NCBI GenBank assembly: GCA_019925795.1 | Contig: CM034314.1 | Coordinates: 19,402,657-19,466,656, forward strand | Direction of reading: 5' to 3' | From: Dendrobium chrysotoxum | Lineage: Eukaryota; Streptophyta; Magnoliopsida; Asparagales; Orchidaceae | Length of the DNA: 64,000 bases | Part shown: one piece after another, positions 36,331 to 47,900 of the stretch | How positions within the stretch are numbered: the stretch's first letter is position 1 | Layout: each line of letters starts with the position of its first letter | Translations under genes and position numbers: made by a program | The notes under the pieces: model-generated | Database searches by the model: none | Told to the model about the DNA's origin: nothing | Seen by the model: only the letters and a program-made list of their open reading frames with translations

Positions 36331-36508
36331 ACGAAACATAATATGTATATAATTACTCTTCATTAACTCACGCCATGCATTTTAACATACCACTTACATT
36401 CTGATAAGCACACTAGATAGATTTGCATGCTATAATAATTGTATTCTGTGTGTGTATGTGTGTGTGTATATTTAACACGTGTGTCCATAAATTCGTATAA
36501 CAATGTGA

Positions 36509-36662
36509 TTTATTATATATTATGTATCTTATATCTTATAACAAGTATCTTGTATTATGTATCAATCTTATCAATCGTGGGTTGAAAACTACAATATACA
36601 AGATACATGATACATAATACAAGATATGAACTACAAGATAAATAACGTATAATATATGATAT
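36509..36662. repeat. Large AT-rich inverted repeat
   Basis: A perfect 19-bp arm TATCTTGTATTATGTATCA (36546-36564) pairs with 36608-36626. Weaker pairing continues outward. It follows a TG microsatellite (about 36447-36468). A MITE-like relic is possible; no TSD found. Confidence 0.6.
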
Positions 36663-37009
36663 TGCTATACGTATGCATTCTGGTAGCTTGTTAGGATGCT
36701 GACTCATTATATGGTTTTTAGAAGATTTCAGGGAAGGATAAAGAGCTGGTGGAGTGAGGCTATTTCTGTTGCTGGTTAAGGTATTGTAAATTATGTGGCC
36801 GCATTTTTATTCATGATTTGTGTAGATGTGGTAAATGAAATTTAATGTATTGAAATCATAATTATTGTATATATGATTTGGGAACTATTAGATGTTTATA
36901 TTAATGTTTATTTGGAATGTGATGCCTTTTTCTACTGATTTATTTTATATTTGAATAATTAGTGGCTCTAGTTAGTAATTAGAAAATAAAAGATACAATT
37001 CTTTCCAAA

Positions 37010-38040
37010 TTAGATTTTGGGGCATGATAGCTTTTGCTTGTCAGTAGTTTTTAGACCCCCAACCAAGAAAAGCCAAGAAAAAAATAGAGTATCATAATGC
37101 ATAGTTTTTGTGCCAAATAAATGAATGCCAAGCAACCATAGACTTATTTCCATAACATGAATCTTGGAAGGCCTTAGATGAAAGATTTTGCAACCCATTC
37201 CAACTGATACAATTCTCATTCCCATTCTTGACAGGAATGCTATTAATGATGTTCTAAACACTAGACGAGGTTGAATCACATAAACACCAGCCATTACAAT
37301 CTATAATGCCACCTAGCAAGGTGTTTGTAGGTAAGGGGAGGGAGAGGAGAGTGCAATAGTATCCAATAAATCAATCAACCATTACACTAAGGGTCCCAAA
37401 ATAGAGAAAGTTCACTGCCATTAGAAATATTGAATATAATATTTATCTTGATAATGTCCGCAACATCTTTAACATATTTTTTTAAAAAAGTAACATTCAA
37501 AATATATATTTTTCCTACCCGCAAGCAAATAAGCTATCAATAGTTAATAATCTCCAAATTACAGAGCATTTGTAAGTGTTGGGACACCCAAGCCACTTAG
37601 ATGCCTAGGTCTGCAAGTAACACTCCAAGAGACTAGTGCAATTTTCTAGCATTGATATTCCCCAAATATAGAAATCTAGCCTATTATGAAGTTTATAACA
37701 AGTCTTAGATATAATTGAGCCTCTATCTTGTATGCAATGAAGTTTCAAATGTTGAATTTAATAAACATCAGCCTTGCAACAAGAGAGCTTTTGTTTTCCA
37801 AATGAAGGAGAGTGGCTTTGTGTAAAAGATGTTGGAAGACAACAATGTGGGATTTTTTTTTTTTTTTGGGAGATAAGGGAATGCCTAAACAAGTAATATA
37901 GGTGTTAGCAATTGTTAAGTTGAGCATATTAAAAAATATCATAGAATTAGGAACTCTAGAGAAGAATATTGAACTTTTGAAGTGACCGACATAAAAGCCT
38001 AATAATGCAATAAAATTTTCCGTAATTCTTAGTATCAATA
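37010..38040 (-). pseudogene. L1-type LINE ORF2 C-terminal relic
   Basis: Minus-strand frames recover weak blocks of the region after RT in plant L1 elements: LGIPLSPKKKKK (a YLGVPLSPKK-like block), ENKSSLVARLMFIKFNI (an AGRLxLI-like block), later an NGSELSLFWDP-like block and an AWHSFIW-like zinc-finger region. Heavily decayed, with many stops. Confidence 0.45.
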
Positions 38041-38419
38041 TTTTTTTCTTGGGACATTTAGGTCGATTAAGATAAACTTATATACACATCTCATGCACAA
38101 GACTCGAATCCAAGACCTCTTGGTTGATAGTCAAAACTCCCAAACAATAAACTAAGATGAACTGCATTTTAGCAGCAATATTATTAGTACAATATTTTCA
38201 GAACACCAAAAGTTCATTACTATTGAACTCTTGATGTCATTGTGATTTATATCTTTCCACGTATATATTTTAATAATTATGACGCTTATGAGTGTGCAAA
38301 TAAATATTAAAATTTAAGTTAAATATTTAAATTATTCTCATGTGATATATATATATATATGTAATTTATTGAGCGTAACGTTTGGTTTCCATTTTTGCCG
38401 CCCTGCGTCACTCGCTCTC
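38041..38419 (+). promoter_or_regulatory. Region upstream of gene 2
   Basis: AT-rich DNA with an (AT)n tract at 38346-38361, about 60-75 bp before the start codon, that could act as a TATA element. A GACTCGAATCC patch at about 38101 resembles a tRNA T-arm but no tRNA can be folded around it. Confidence 0.3.
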
Positions 38420-38908
38420 ATGGAGCTAACACACCTACTCGCTAAGATCGCCTGCGAAGTCCGGCAATCCAATGCCGTCGACCTCAACTTCAAGGGCGAT
38501 GAAAAGGCTGGAACATCTAGGGCCATCGCTTCCCTAACCAAATCTCTTAACTCCGTCGATCACTCCTCGTCTGGGACTAGGGTTTTGGACGCGGCGCTCT
38601 CCCTTATGTGTCTGAAAACAACCGAGGTGTCCTTCTCATATCCCTCACTTTCCATTTAATTATTTTCCTGCCTCTTTGCGGAATCTCACAACCATCTTTT
38701 TGGAATTTGCAGGTCTGCAACGCTCGGATCGAGCGCCTCATCGAGACCATGATATCAGTGCTCTATTCTTCAGCTTCTTGCAAAATCTCGCGTTTAGGGA
38801 GGGAGGGTCCGGAATTATTGCAAGTTGGGAGCTCCATCTCCTTTGGAGATTGCCATGAATTTATGAGAATGGTCGCAGATGTGCTTGAAAGTCTTGAAGC
38901 AAACAACC
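38420..38908 (+). CDS. Gene 2 exons 1-2
   Basis: Exon 1 ends CTGAAAACAACCGAG before GTGTCC at 38627. Intron 1 is 86 bp with acceptor TTTGCAG. Exon 2 ends GAAGCAAACAACC before GTAATT at 38909. The exon 2 frame continues without stop. Confidence 0.7.
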
Positions 38909-41900
38909 GTAATTGTTGTCATTGTATCTATTTGTGGATATTTGATTCTTTATGGCTGTTTTCCACTCTTGCTTGTACTTTTGATATGCACTGAATTACC
39001 TGAAGGACAGGTTAACTTCCGCTTTCTTAAAATGAGAGGTATAGTGTGGTGCCTACTTTATACATGGTCAAAGAAATAGGGAAGAGACTCATATTTGTTT
39101 CGATATTATAGAACGAGTTTTAGTTCCTTGACAATCTAAAGGTTGAAAATATAGGGACATCCTGATTCCTGCTATTAACAACCATAAATGATGGATTGTA
39201 TTACCTTATTGCTTGGCCTACGATCTAAGTTAATAAGCTATTCAAGCAGGGATGGATCGATGATCAATTAGTTAATTTTTCCACAACCTGAAACACAAGC
39301 ATAGTTTGCTGGATTATTGTTAGAGAGTGATGGATGGTTTAATGAATCTACGCCAAATAATAAAAAGCTGCGTCGGTTAAGCCTAATTTAAAAAAAAGAA
39401 GAATCATAGTGCTTTGACTTCTCTTTTGACCTTTTGTAAATCATGAGGTTATCCTTTGAGACAAGAAGTCTCAGAAAATCATAGATAGTCTTGAAGAAAG
39501 TTGCACCTTTTCATTAAAGATGTTTACATTAAAAAGTCATCGTTATTCCCTGCTCTAGATAGATATCTTCCTTCATCAGTCACTACAATAAGTGTATCAT
39601 ATCCATTTCTCTCCATTACATCCATTTCTTTTAATTATTTTCTTTTTTATGTCTGTAACGTTGTGCATATATTTAGTATACAAGAATAATGAAACAAAAA
39701 ACATTTCCCTATTAACTCTCAAATTCCTTTTTCTCAATCAAACATGGTATTAGTCTTATTTGATACACCTACTGGCTTTTGATTGGCATCATAGTGCAGC
39801 TTGTAAAAAATTTCAATTTGTTGCCTCCATTATGCAGCTTGTTAAAAATTTTCTATTTGTTTCCACAATTTGATTTCAATGCAACTGCTAGAATTTCTTT
39901 GCCAATGTCTTGCTGGGCATCAATGTTTTTGCACTATAGTGTGACATGCCTTTTTGTTGGTGTTATTTTTCAATGTGGCCTGCATTTTGGGTTTGTCACC
40001 AAAATGTTTCAAATCCAAAGTGGCTTGTTTTAGTGGTTAGCTCTATTTCCTATGGAAGTATTTAATAGGCTATAGTTATTATTTATTATCATCTTGGACC
40101 ATTGATAAGGGGGAGAATTTTTCAAATGATTTAAATCCCATAATGCACTTTCTCAAATGCTACTTTGAGAAATTATTAAATAAGAGTTTCGAGGAAGCAA
40201 ATTTCAAATATTATAATGAATATATGTTTGAAATATATTATAAATTGATCTTCTAAAATGTAGGAGAATTATTTGTGAAAAAGATGCACAAGGCAAAGCT
40301 TTATGTTGAGATGAGATATTTATTAAGATTTAGAGAGCTATAGTGGTATCGGAGCAGCTTAGTTAACAAATGGTTTCTATAGAAATGTGAAGGTTTGGAG
40401 TATGGTAGATAATTGGAGAAGTATTTAGACATCAATGTACAATAAGTAGATGTTCATGATTGTGATAGTTATTTGGAGATTCACATTTATGAGTCATACA
40501 TGAAGTTGTGGAAGAGCGCATTAAAGGACTAGAAGATAATTGCAGAAGTATTTAAATTGATCTTCTAAAATGTAGGAGAATTATTTGAAGCTCTTGATTG
40601 TTCATCAAAATTCTACTAGAATTCTATTATTAAGGCTATATTATATTTTGAGAAAAGATTAAAATAATCCCTAACTATTTGCAAGTGCCCAATTTAGTTC
40701 CAGAGTTTTGCATTGCCACAATTTAATCCATTGTCAGTTGAAAATAGATTCAATTTGGCCTTGAGGCTTAAAATAATAGTTGAAGTTAACATCAAAGTTA
40801 AATGTGAGGGTATTTTAGGTAGTGCGATTGTATGTGAGATTATATTGATTATGTTGCTCATTTTATTATTTAATAAATTATAATAAATATAAAGCTAAAA
40901 TAAAAATGAACTTACTACATAATAAGGGGTGAACACTTAGTAAAAGAATATTGTTTGTTAAGCAAAATTTAACTGGAAGATTATACAAAATTTCAAAATC
41001 ATTGTTACAAAAACATAATTGTCATTGATTACAAAACTCTACGATCCTTATTAAAAAAATAGTGTAATTGACTACAAAACTTCAACACTGACTACAATAC
41101 TTCAAAACTCTTGTTACGAAAAGAAAGTTTTCTAGTGATGCCCTCAAAAATGTATAAACGTCTCAAACAAAAAACTTTATTGTTTACGATATCCACCATG
41201 CTTCATCCATCCGACCTTTATTTTTGGATGTATAGATCTGTTAACAAACACAATGCTATTTTAGTTGTAAGGAAAATTGAAGTGCACAATTGTTTATAAA
41301 ATTTTATTTGCTAATTTATAGCCTCTTGTTGGACGATCTTTGTGCACACATACAATATCAGTGTTGTTTGTGAGCTAAAATATCGATCAAGTCCTTTCAA
41401 CGAATTACAACAACAACAACACCAACAACAAGCCTTTATCGCACTATGTGGGGTTGGCTACATGAATCCTTTTTCTCCATTGTGTCATGTTAAGAATAAA
41501 TTCTCATTTAAATCTAATAAAGAAAGGTCATTTCTAATCCTTTCTTAGCATAAGCCAAATCTAACACATCTACTCTTCTAACCAGGTCATTGGAAGGCCG
41601 CCATTTTTTGTGACCAAACCATCTAAGATGACTCTCTCTAATCTGATCTTTCAGTGGAGCTACTCCAACCTTTTCACGTATATGCTCGTTTCGTATCTTG
41701 TTTCTAAGAGTAAAGCCACTCATCCACCTGAGTATCTTCATCTATGCAATACTTAATATTATACTTATTTTTAATGGCCAACATTCTGCACCATAAAGCA
41801 TTGCAGGTCTTACCACCATCTTGCAGAATTTTCATTTTTTAAAATCAAAGATGAATGCGAAGTCTCTTTACTTATTAATTTGCTTTGACCATTTGAATTT

Positions 41901-44900
41901 AATTCTTGAAGATGCAAATCATCTTGTGAACCTGCATTGTATTGTAGGTCTTCTTCAATTTGAAGTGTTTGAGCAAGAAGAGTTTCTGTGATTTTTTCTT
42001 TCTTTTTAGTATAACTTCTTCTATTATGATCACCCGGTTTACATTTACTACAATGGAGGGTCACAGTTGAATTGCTTAAGCTTCTTCTTTGTGAGTTGTT
42101 TAGTTGCTCATCTGGAGCACTTTTTCTTAACTTTGGTAGGTAGGCCCCTTAGGTTTATTGTACTTTAGTGGTAATAGATATTCTCTGTTACTTCTAGGAC
42201 ATTCATTAGGCTTGTGAATAGGCATAATATTGTACTCAAAAGTTCTACTACAATTATTCACTTAGTAGTGGTTGTGAACAAAATTCTCATGGCGAAGCTT
42301 GATCGCACGCCGAAAATCTTGCTTGCGCCCCCTGACTTCATCTTTGTCGGAGGCAGTGTTTCATCGCTTGCACAATTGGAAAATCCCACTCGCAGCCCTT
42401 CAAGATGTTGATTTGCTGCTTGCATGCACAGTAAAAAACTCTAGCTGCTTACATGTTACTTGTCGGTTATTGTCGGATGTTGCTTGTTGATTTGTGTTGC
42501 ATCTTGCTTCCATGGCTTGACGCTCTCAATTGTAATTCTACAATCATTTGCTGCTTGAACTGACACTCGCACGAGAGGATTCCGAAACAGGATGAGCCGT
42601 GACATTAAAAGAAATGAAATTTAAATATTTTTTAATAAAATGCCCCTCTTACATTATGCAAAATGGAAAGTTTGAAATATTTTGTCAAATTTGATTGGTT
42701 TTTTAATGAAGGGATCAAATTTGATTAATTTTCAATAGTCGAGGGATTAAATTGGGGCAGTGCAAAACTCCGAGACTAAATTGAGCACTTACTAATAGTC
42801 GGGGGACTATTTTTGGAAAATTTTCCGTTAAGTGTCATGTGTTATAACTTCAATAGTTCAACCTTATTTAAATGATTCTATCTTAAGCATATTATTTAAT
42901 AATATTTTATAGTAAAAAATTAACCAAAACCAAAACCGAAATCTAATCCTATAATTGTTGAAACTACTGAAACAACAAAAGCTAAAATTTTTATGATGCG
43001 ACCCAAATCAAGACCGTGCTTCAAAACCTTTTTCGAGGTATGTAAGTTATTAGAGATATGTGTGATATGCATTAAGGATGAACATTAAGTCTATATGGTT
43101 TTGTATTTACTATGGAGATGCTTATAATGTATATTCAAAGTGTGATATCTTAGTGTATGCTTTTTATAAATGAAATAATTTTACTAGTTCAGATTTGTAT
43201 TGACATGAGTTGTAAGTTACGACAATTAAAAATATTTACAAGATAAATGGCTTGTGATTTGTAGAATAAAGGTTGAGTATTTGCAATCGAATTTTAGTGG
43301 GTGTGATGTTTTGAATTATTAGCTACTAGTATTGGATGATAAATGAATTCTTATGTGTGATGGGTTTAAATAGCTTCATTATATTATAGAGAAGAATGGG
43401 TATATGCATGTGGATATAATTTTTAGAGTTAATTCTAGGTGATTAAAATAGAAAATGCATCTAGCGTATTATGCAATAAAAGAATATTGTAGTCTGGTAG
43501 ATATATAGGTTTTTTTCTTTTAACTTTTTTTTGGTAAAATTGCAGTTAGGCCGGTTTTATTTTATGTATTTGACTGTTAGCCACTAAAATAGTCATTGAT
43601 GGACAAAATTATGGTAGCATTAATGATAGTTTTAATATGAATTTATGAAAAAAAATTAGAAATGATATGTTGAGAAATAATTATATCAGAGAGATGTAAT
43701 ATATATGAAAGATAAGGGAGCTAGAAGTAGGCTTGGGTGGTTTGGGGCAAATTCAATAAATGTAGAAGATGCCAAATAAGTTAGATGATTAAAATTAAAA
43801 TTGAAGGATTCAAAAGAATAAGAATAGATCGAAGGTGAATTGGATAGAAGTTGTGAACATATTTTTGCCCTAAATAGATTTAACAGCTGACACAACAACC
43901 CTCGACAAGATGAATGGAGAGAGAGGATTCACACATGAGGCCAAAATTGTCACGATCCGGCCCAGAATTTCAAATTAATGAGGTGAGAAAGAACAGTCGG
44001 ACGGTTAATACATTTTTTTCATAATTACATATAACATTAATTACTAATATTCCTCAAATATTGAAAAGTCACTAACACTGCTTGTACATTGAATACGCAT
44101 TTCAATATAAGCATATTTTACTTGCTTTTATTTAAGCGCCGTCTTCTATAGACATACTCCTCTCTTTAGCCATTTTCACTTATTAGGAAACTTACCAAAA
44201 ATGTTAATTTAATAGAGTAAGTTTACTAAGTAAATTTAGTGGGTAATCATACATGTAATATAATAATTTTACATACACAAACGCAACATATTCATGGGTA
44301 TATATATATATATAATTTTTATCTTTCAAATAACGTAAATTCTTTATTTATTATTATATCATTTATATCTTTTTCATTTAGTACAGGAGCACCGTCTAAA
44401 TGTACAAATAAAGGTACAATTATTTTTATTTTCTTTTCCATTTTCATTTAAAGTGCACGGTACGTTGTTTCCCTAGTCAGTACCATACGGGGGTAAACTC
44501 CTATATTTTGTATGCACATTCCTTTTCCTTTTTTCATTTATGCTTTCATTTACATATTATAAATTTATTGCATGATTCTTTACATATATCTTTACAGGTA
44601 TTTCAAATCTATATACAAGCTTTCACATATACATATATATTTATCTATCATAATAATTATGTACATCCTAATTTTCAATTTTTCATTATCACATATACAT
44701 TTGAATTAACATTATCTTGCACGTAATAGCATTCAACTATAAGTAAAACAAATATACAAAATATTGCATTTAGAATTTAAATAAAATAATATAATGAGAT
44801 TTTCATAAATAACTATAATTACCCACTTTAATTGGTTATGTACTTTAATTGCTTTCAAATAATTGGTCTCTGAGACAGCCTTAATGCAACCTAAAATTAC

Positions 44901-47900
44901 AAATCCAATTACATAACTATTACCATTTTTAATTTTCATTAATTTCACATAAAATTTCTCAAATACAATCTTACCTCAAATCCCTTTTTGAAGTCGAGAT
45001 TCACCACTAGTTTTCTTCTCCCTATTTGACGATTACTTATTATTTCATCAATTAAATAAATTCAAAATAATAAATTTGAATGTAAATAATAATTATATTA
45101 CTTCTTCATCCGTTGCCAGAATATAGAACTTCAAATTCTAAATTCTCTTTTTTTTCTTCTTCGTACTGTTTTTAATTTTTCAATTTATGAAAGTTATCCT
45201 ACACTTGACTTCACATCAATCGATGATAAATTTCTAAAATTTGAACATAAGTAAATCTTAAATTAAAGGTAATTATATTCGAATACCTTGTTGACGTTTT
45301 TCCAATTTCTTTCCCTTTCCTCTCTCAAATTTCTTCCTCTTTCTCTTCAAATTTCCTTCCTTTACCTTTAGAGAAGATATTCTCCTACTGATTATATAAA
45401 ATATCACGAAAGGATTTATACAGAAATGGAAAAAATTGACGAACATACCTTCTTTGTTCTTCTTCCTCTCGTTCACTGCCTTTTCTCCCGAGTTTTGCTT
45501 CTTTAGTGATAATGAGCAAAGAGGAGGGAGTTATTCTTCGTGAGGAGTCGTCTTTTTTCATTCCCGAACTCAAACCTTAGCTCAGAACCGAAAACTGGCC
45601 CTTCTAGACTTGCCTACGCTCGCATGCGGTCCGCCTGGGCCACGGCTCTGCTCGGTTCCGCCTCTCTATTTCGTCTGCTATTTTAAGAGATATCCGGTTC
45701 ATCTGAACCGGATAGGTCTGGTTCTTAAAAAATAGTTGGGATGATGCTAACTAGGATATTGGGATAAAGGTAATTATGATGATGATGTTCTTTCTCAAAT
45801 CATCAAATCTTGTACTGTTCATCATAGAAATGGTGTTATGTTTGATATTTATTCGTTGACCTCTGAAGGCATTCTCTTGTAACGTTGTTTGTGTTCCCTA
45901 CAACAAAATCTATGCATTATCCAGATTACAAATAAGCTTAAGTGCTATTTGGTCTTCTTGTTAGTCATCATTTTTTCTGGGATTTGGCTTGAATAGACTA
46001 TCAGTGCTGGGAAGTAGCGTGCAGTCTTTATTATCTTACTCAGACATCCTCCCTTCTGCCTTGAAGGCCATACCACATGACCTTTAGTAGAAACAACTTG
46101 TGATCCTTAAAATACCATAATGCAAAATATTGTTCTGTGACCACTCTTATTCACTGGCATTTATTGGTAGATAAATTACCATACTTGTTATTAGATACCA
46201 TTAAAATTTCCCGCAAAAAACCTTTGATATTTTACCAATACAATTTTCAGGCATCACATGATTCTTAGCCCTTCGGCCCCTTCTAGATGATTTCTCTTGC
46301 ACATTGTTTTTTCTTCTACAGTTCAAACTATAAACCATAAGTTTGTTAAATGATTTACCTCTTGTAGGACCCAATCAAGCGAATCAGTAAACAACTTCAT
46401 AAGCCTAGTGCTATGGAATTTCTTTGCAATGAAATGCAAGATTAGTTAAGTGTTGTAGAGATGAGGATGCTCAGGTGGATGAGTGGCTTTACTCTTAGAG
46501 ATAGGATATGAAATGAGCATATACGTGAAAATGTTGGAGTAGCTCCAGTGGCAGATAAGATTAGAGAGTCGTCTTAGATGGTTTGGTCACATAAAACGGC
46601 GGCCTTCCGATTACCCGGTTAGAAGAGTAGATGTATTAGATTTAACCTATGTTAAGAAAGGTAGAGATAGACCTAAAAAGACTTGCTTAGAAAATATTAA
46701 AAATGATTTTTCTTTATTAGATCTAAATGAGAATTTGACTCTTAACCGGACACAATGGAGAAAAATGATTCATGTAGCCGACCCCGCGTAGTGGGATAAA
46801 GGCTTGATGGTGTTGTTGTTGTGAAATGCAAGATTAGACTCTTGAGATAGTGGAATCTTACTTGAATGTAATTGTGTCTGCAATCAACAACTGGAATGGG
46901 GCTGTTGAATGCTATTATTTGCATATTATTTCAAAACTGTTCATGAATTTCTCACTAAACTTCTGCCATTTAATTTGGGGTTTGTATGTATATTAGCTAC
47001 AATTTACTTGATAATTCAGTTAGCAAGTAGCAAGAATGAAAGCTCTTTATGAATTGCTTCTTCAATGGATACCTTTGTGCTCCAATTCACATGATTTTCA
47101 ATGCCTTTGTTTCCTATTGAGGAGCTGTTTAGTTGTTTGTTTGTAAAATACATATATTCTAGGAATATAGAGTGGTTGGAATATATGTAGTTAGAAACAA
47201 GAGTTTTTTGGTTGGATACAAATCAAATGCATTGAAACTAAACAAATAGAGACGACATTATACTTGAAGATTTAATTATTGTTGCTTATGTAGTCGATAA
47301 GATTTGTTCTATACAACTAATGATGACCTAGGAGAATATGCATAGCATCCATGGGAAGGACATCAAATGAAATAATGCTTTTATAGCTAATGAATTGGAT
47401 TGGAGCTAGACAACACTTAGTAATATATATGGATGCTTGTTTCATCCATATCACATGCAAAAGAGTTGGATTTTGCTCTTATGTAAGCTCCTTTAAAGAT
47501 ATCATTCATGTTGCTATCACCATTTATGAGTAATATGCACCTTCTTTCCTTATAAGTTGCATACAATCAAAATCAGTTATTGTGTTTTTAAATCTCAAAA
47601 GTGAATGAGTGTAACTGCCCAAACTCTTAACTATCGAGATATTATTCTTTTTGGCCTAAGGGCCTCACGGTTTTATCCTGTTAGTGTAACTTTCCAGGAG
47701 GTCACCAATCCCAGGATTTCTCTTGGATGAGCACGCTTAACTGAGAAGTTTCTTAATGAAATTTCAACAATTACACCAAAAGACGTCTGAATGTTTAAGA
47801 GTTTAGCTTTTTTTTATTAAAGGGGTAAGTAACTGACGTCCTCGTTAGCATTTTTATCCCAGAATCATCCACTAGGAAGATATGATTCTAGATGTGGCCC

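Larger units (their letters stand above)
40650..42826. mobile_element. Mutator (MULE) relic with about 110-bp TIRs and transposase fragment
   Basis: The left end GAGAAAAGATTAAAATAATCC and following 100 bp match, inverted, the right end (42826 back to about 42710). Shared words include AATCCCT/AGTCCC, CAATTTAGT and GAGTTTTGCA. Inside, on the minus strand, is a piece of MULE transposase C-terminus. A LINE fragment is nested at 41406-41834. No clear 9-bp TSD, so it is older than the element at 23089. Confidence 0.68.

Noticed and set aside
38095..38125. tRNA T-arm-like GACTCGAATCC
   Set aside because: No acceptor, D or anticodon arm can be matched around it. It is followed by ordinary repeat DNA.
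43951..45770. Possible solo LTR starting TGTCACGATCC
   Set aside because: No CA end with a matching flank duplication could be found, so kept only as a remark.
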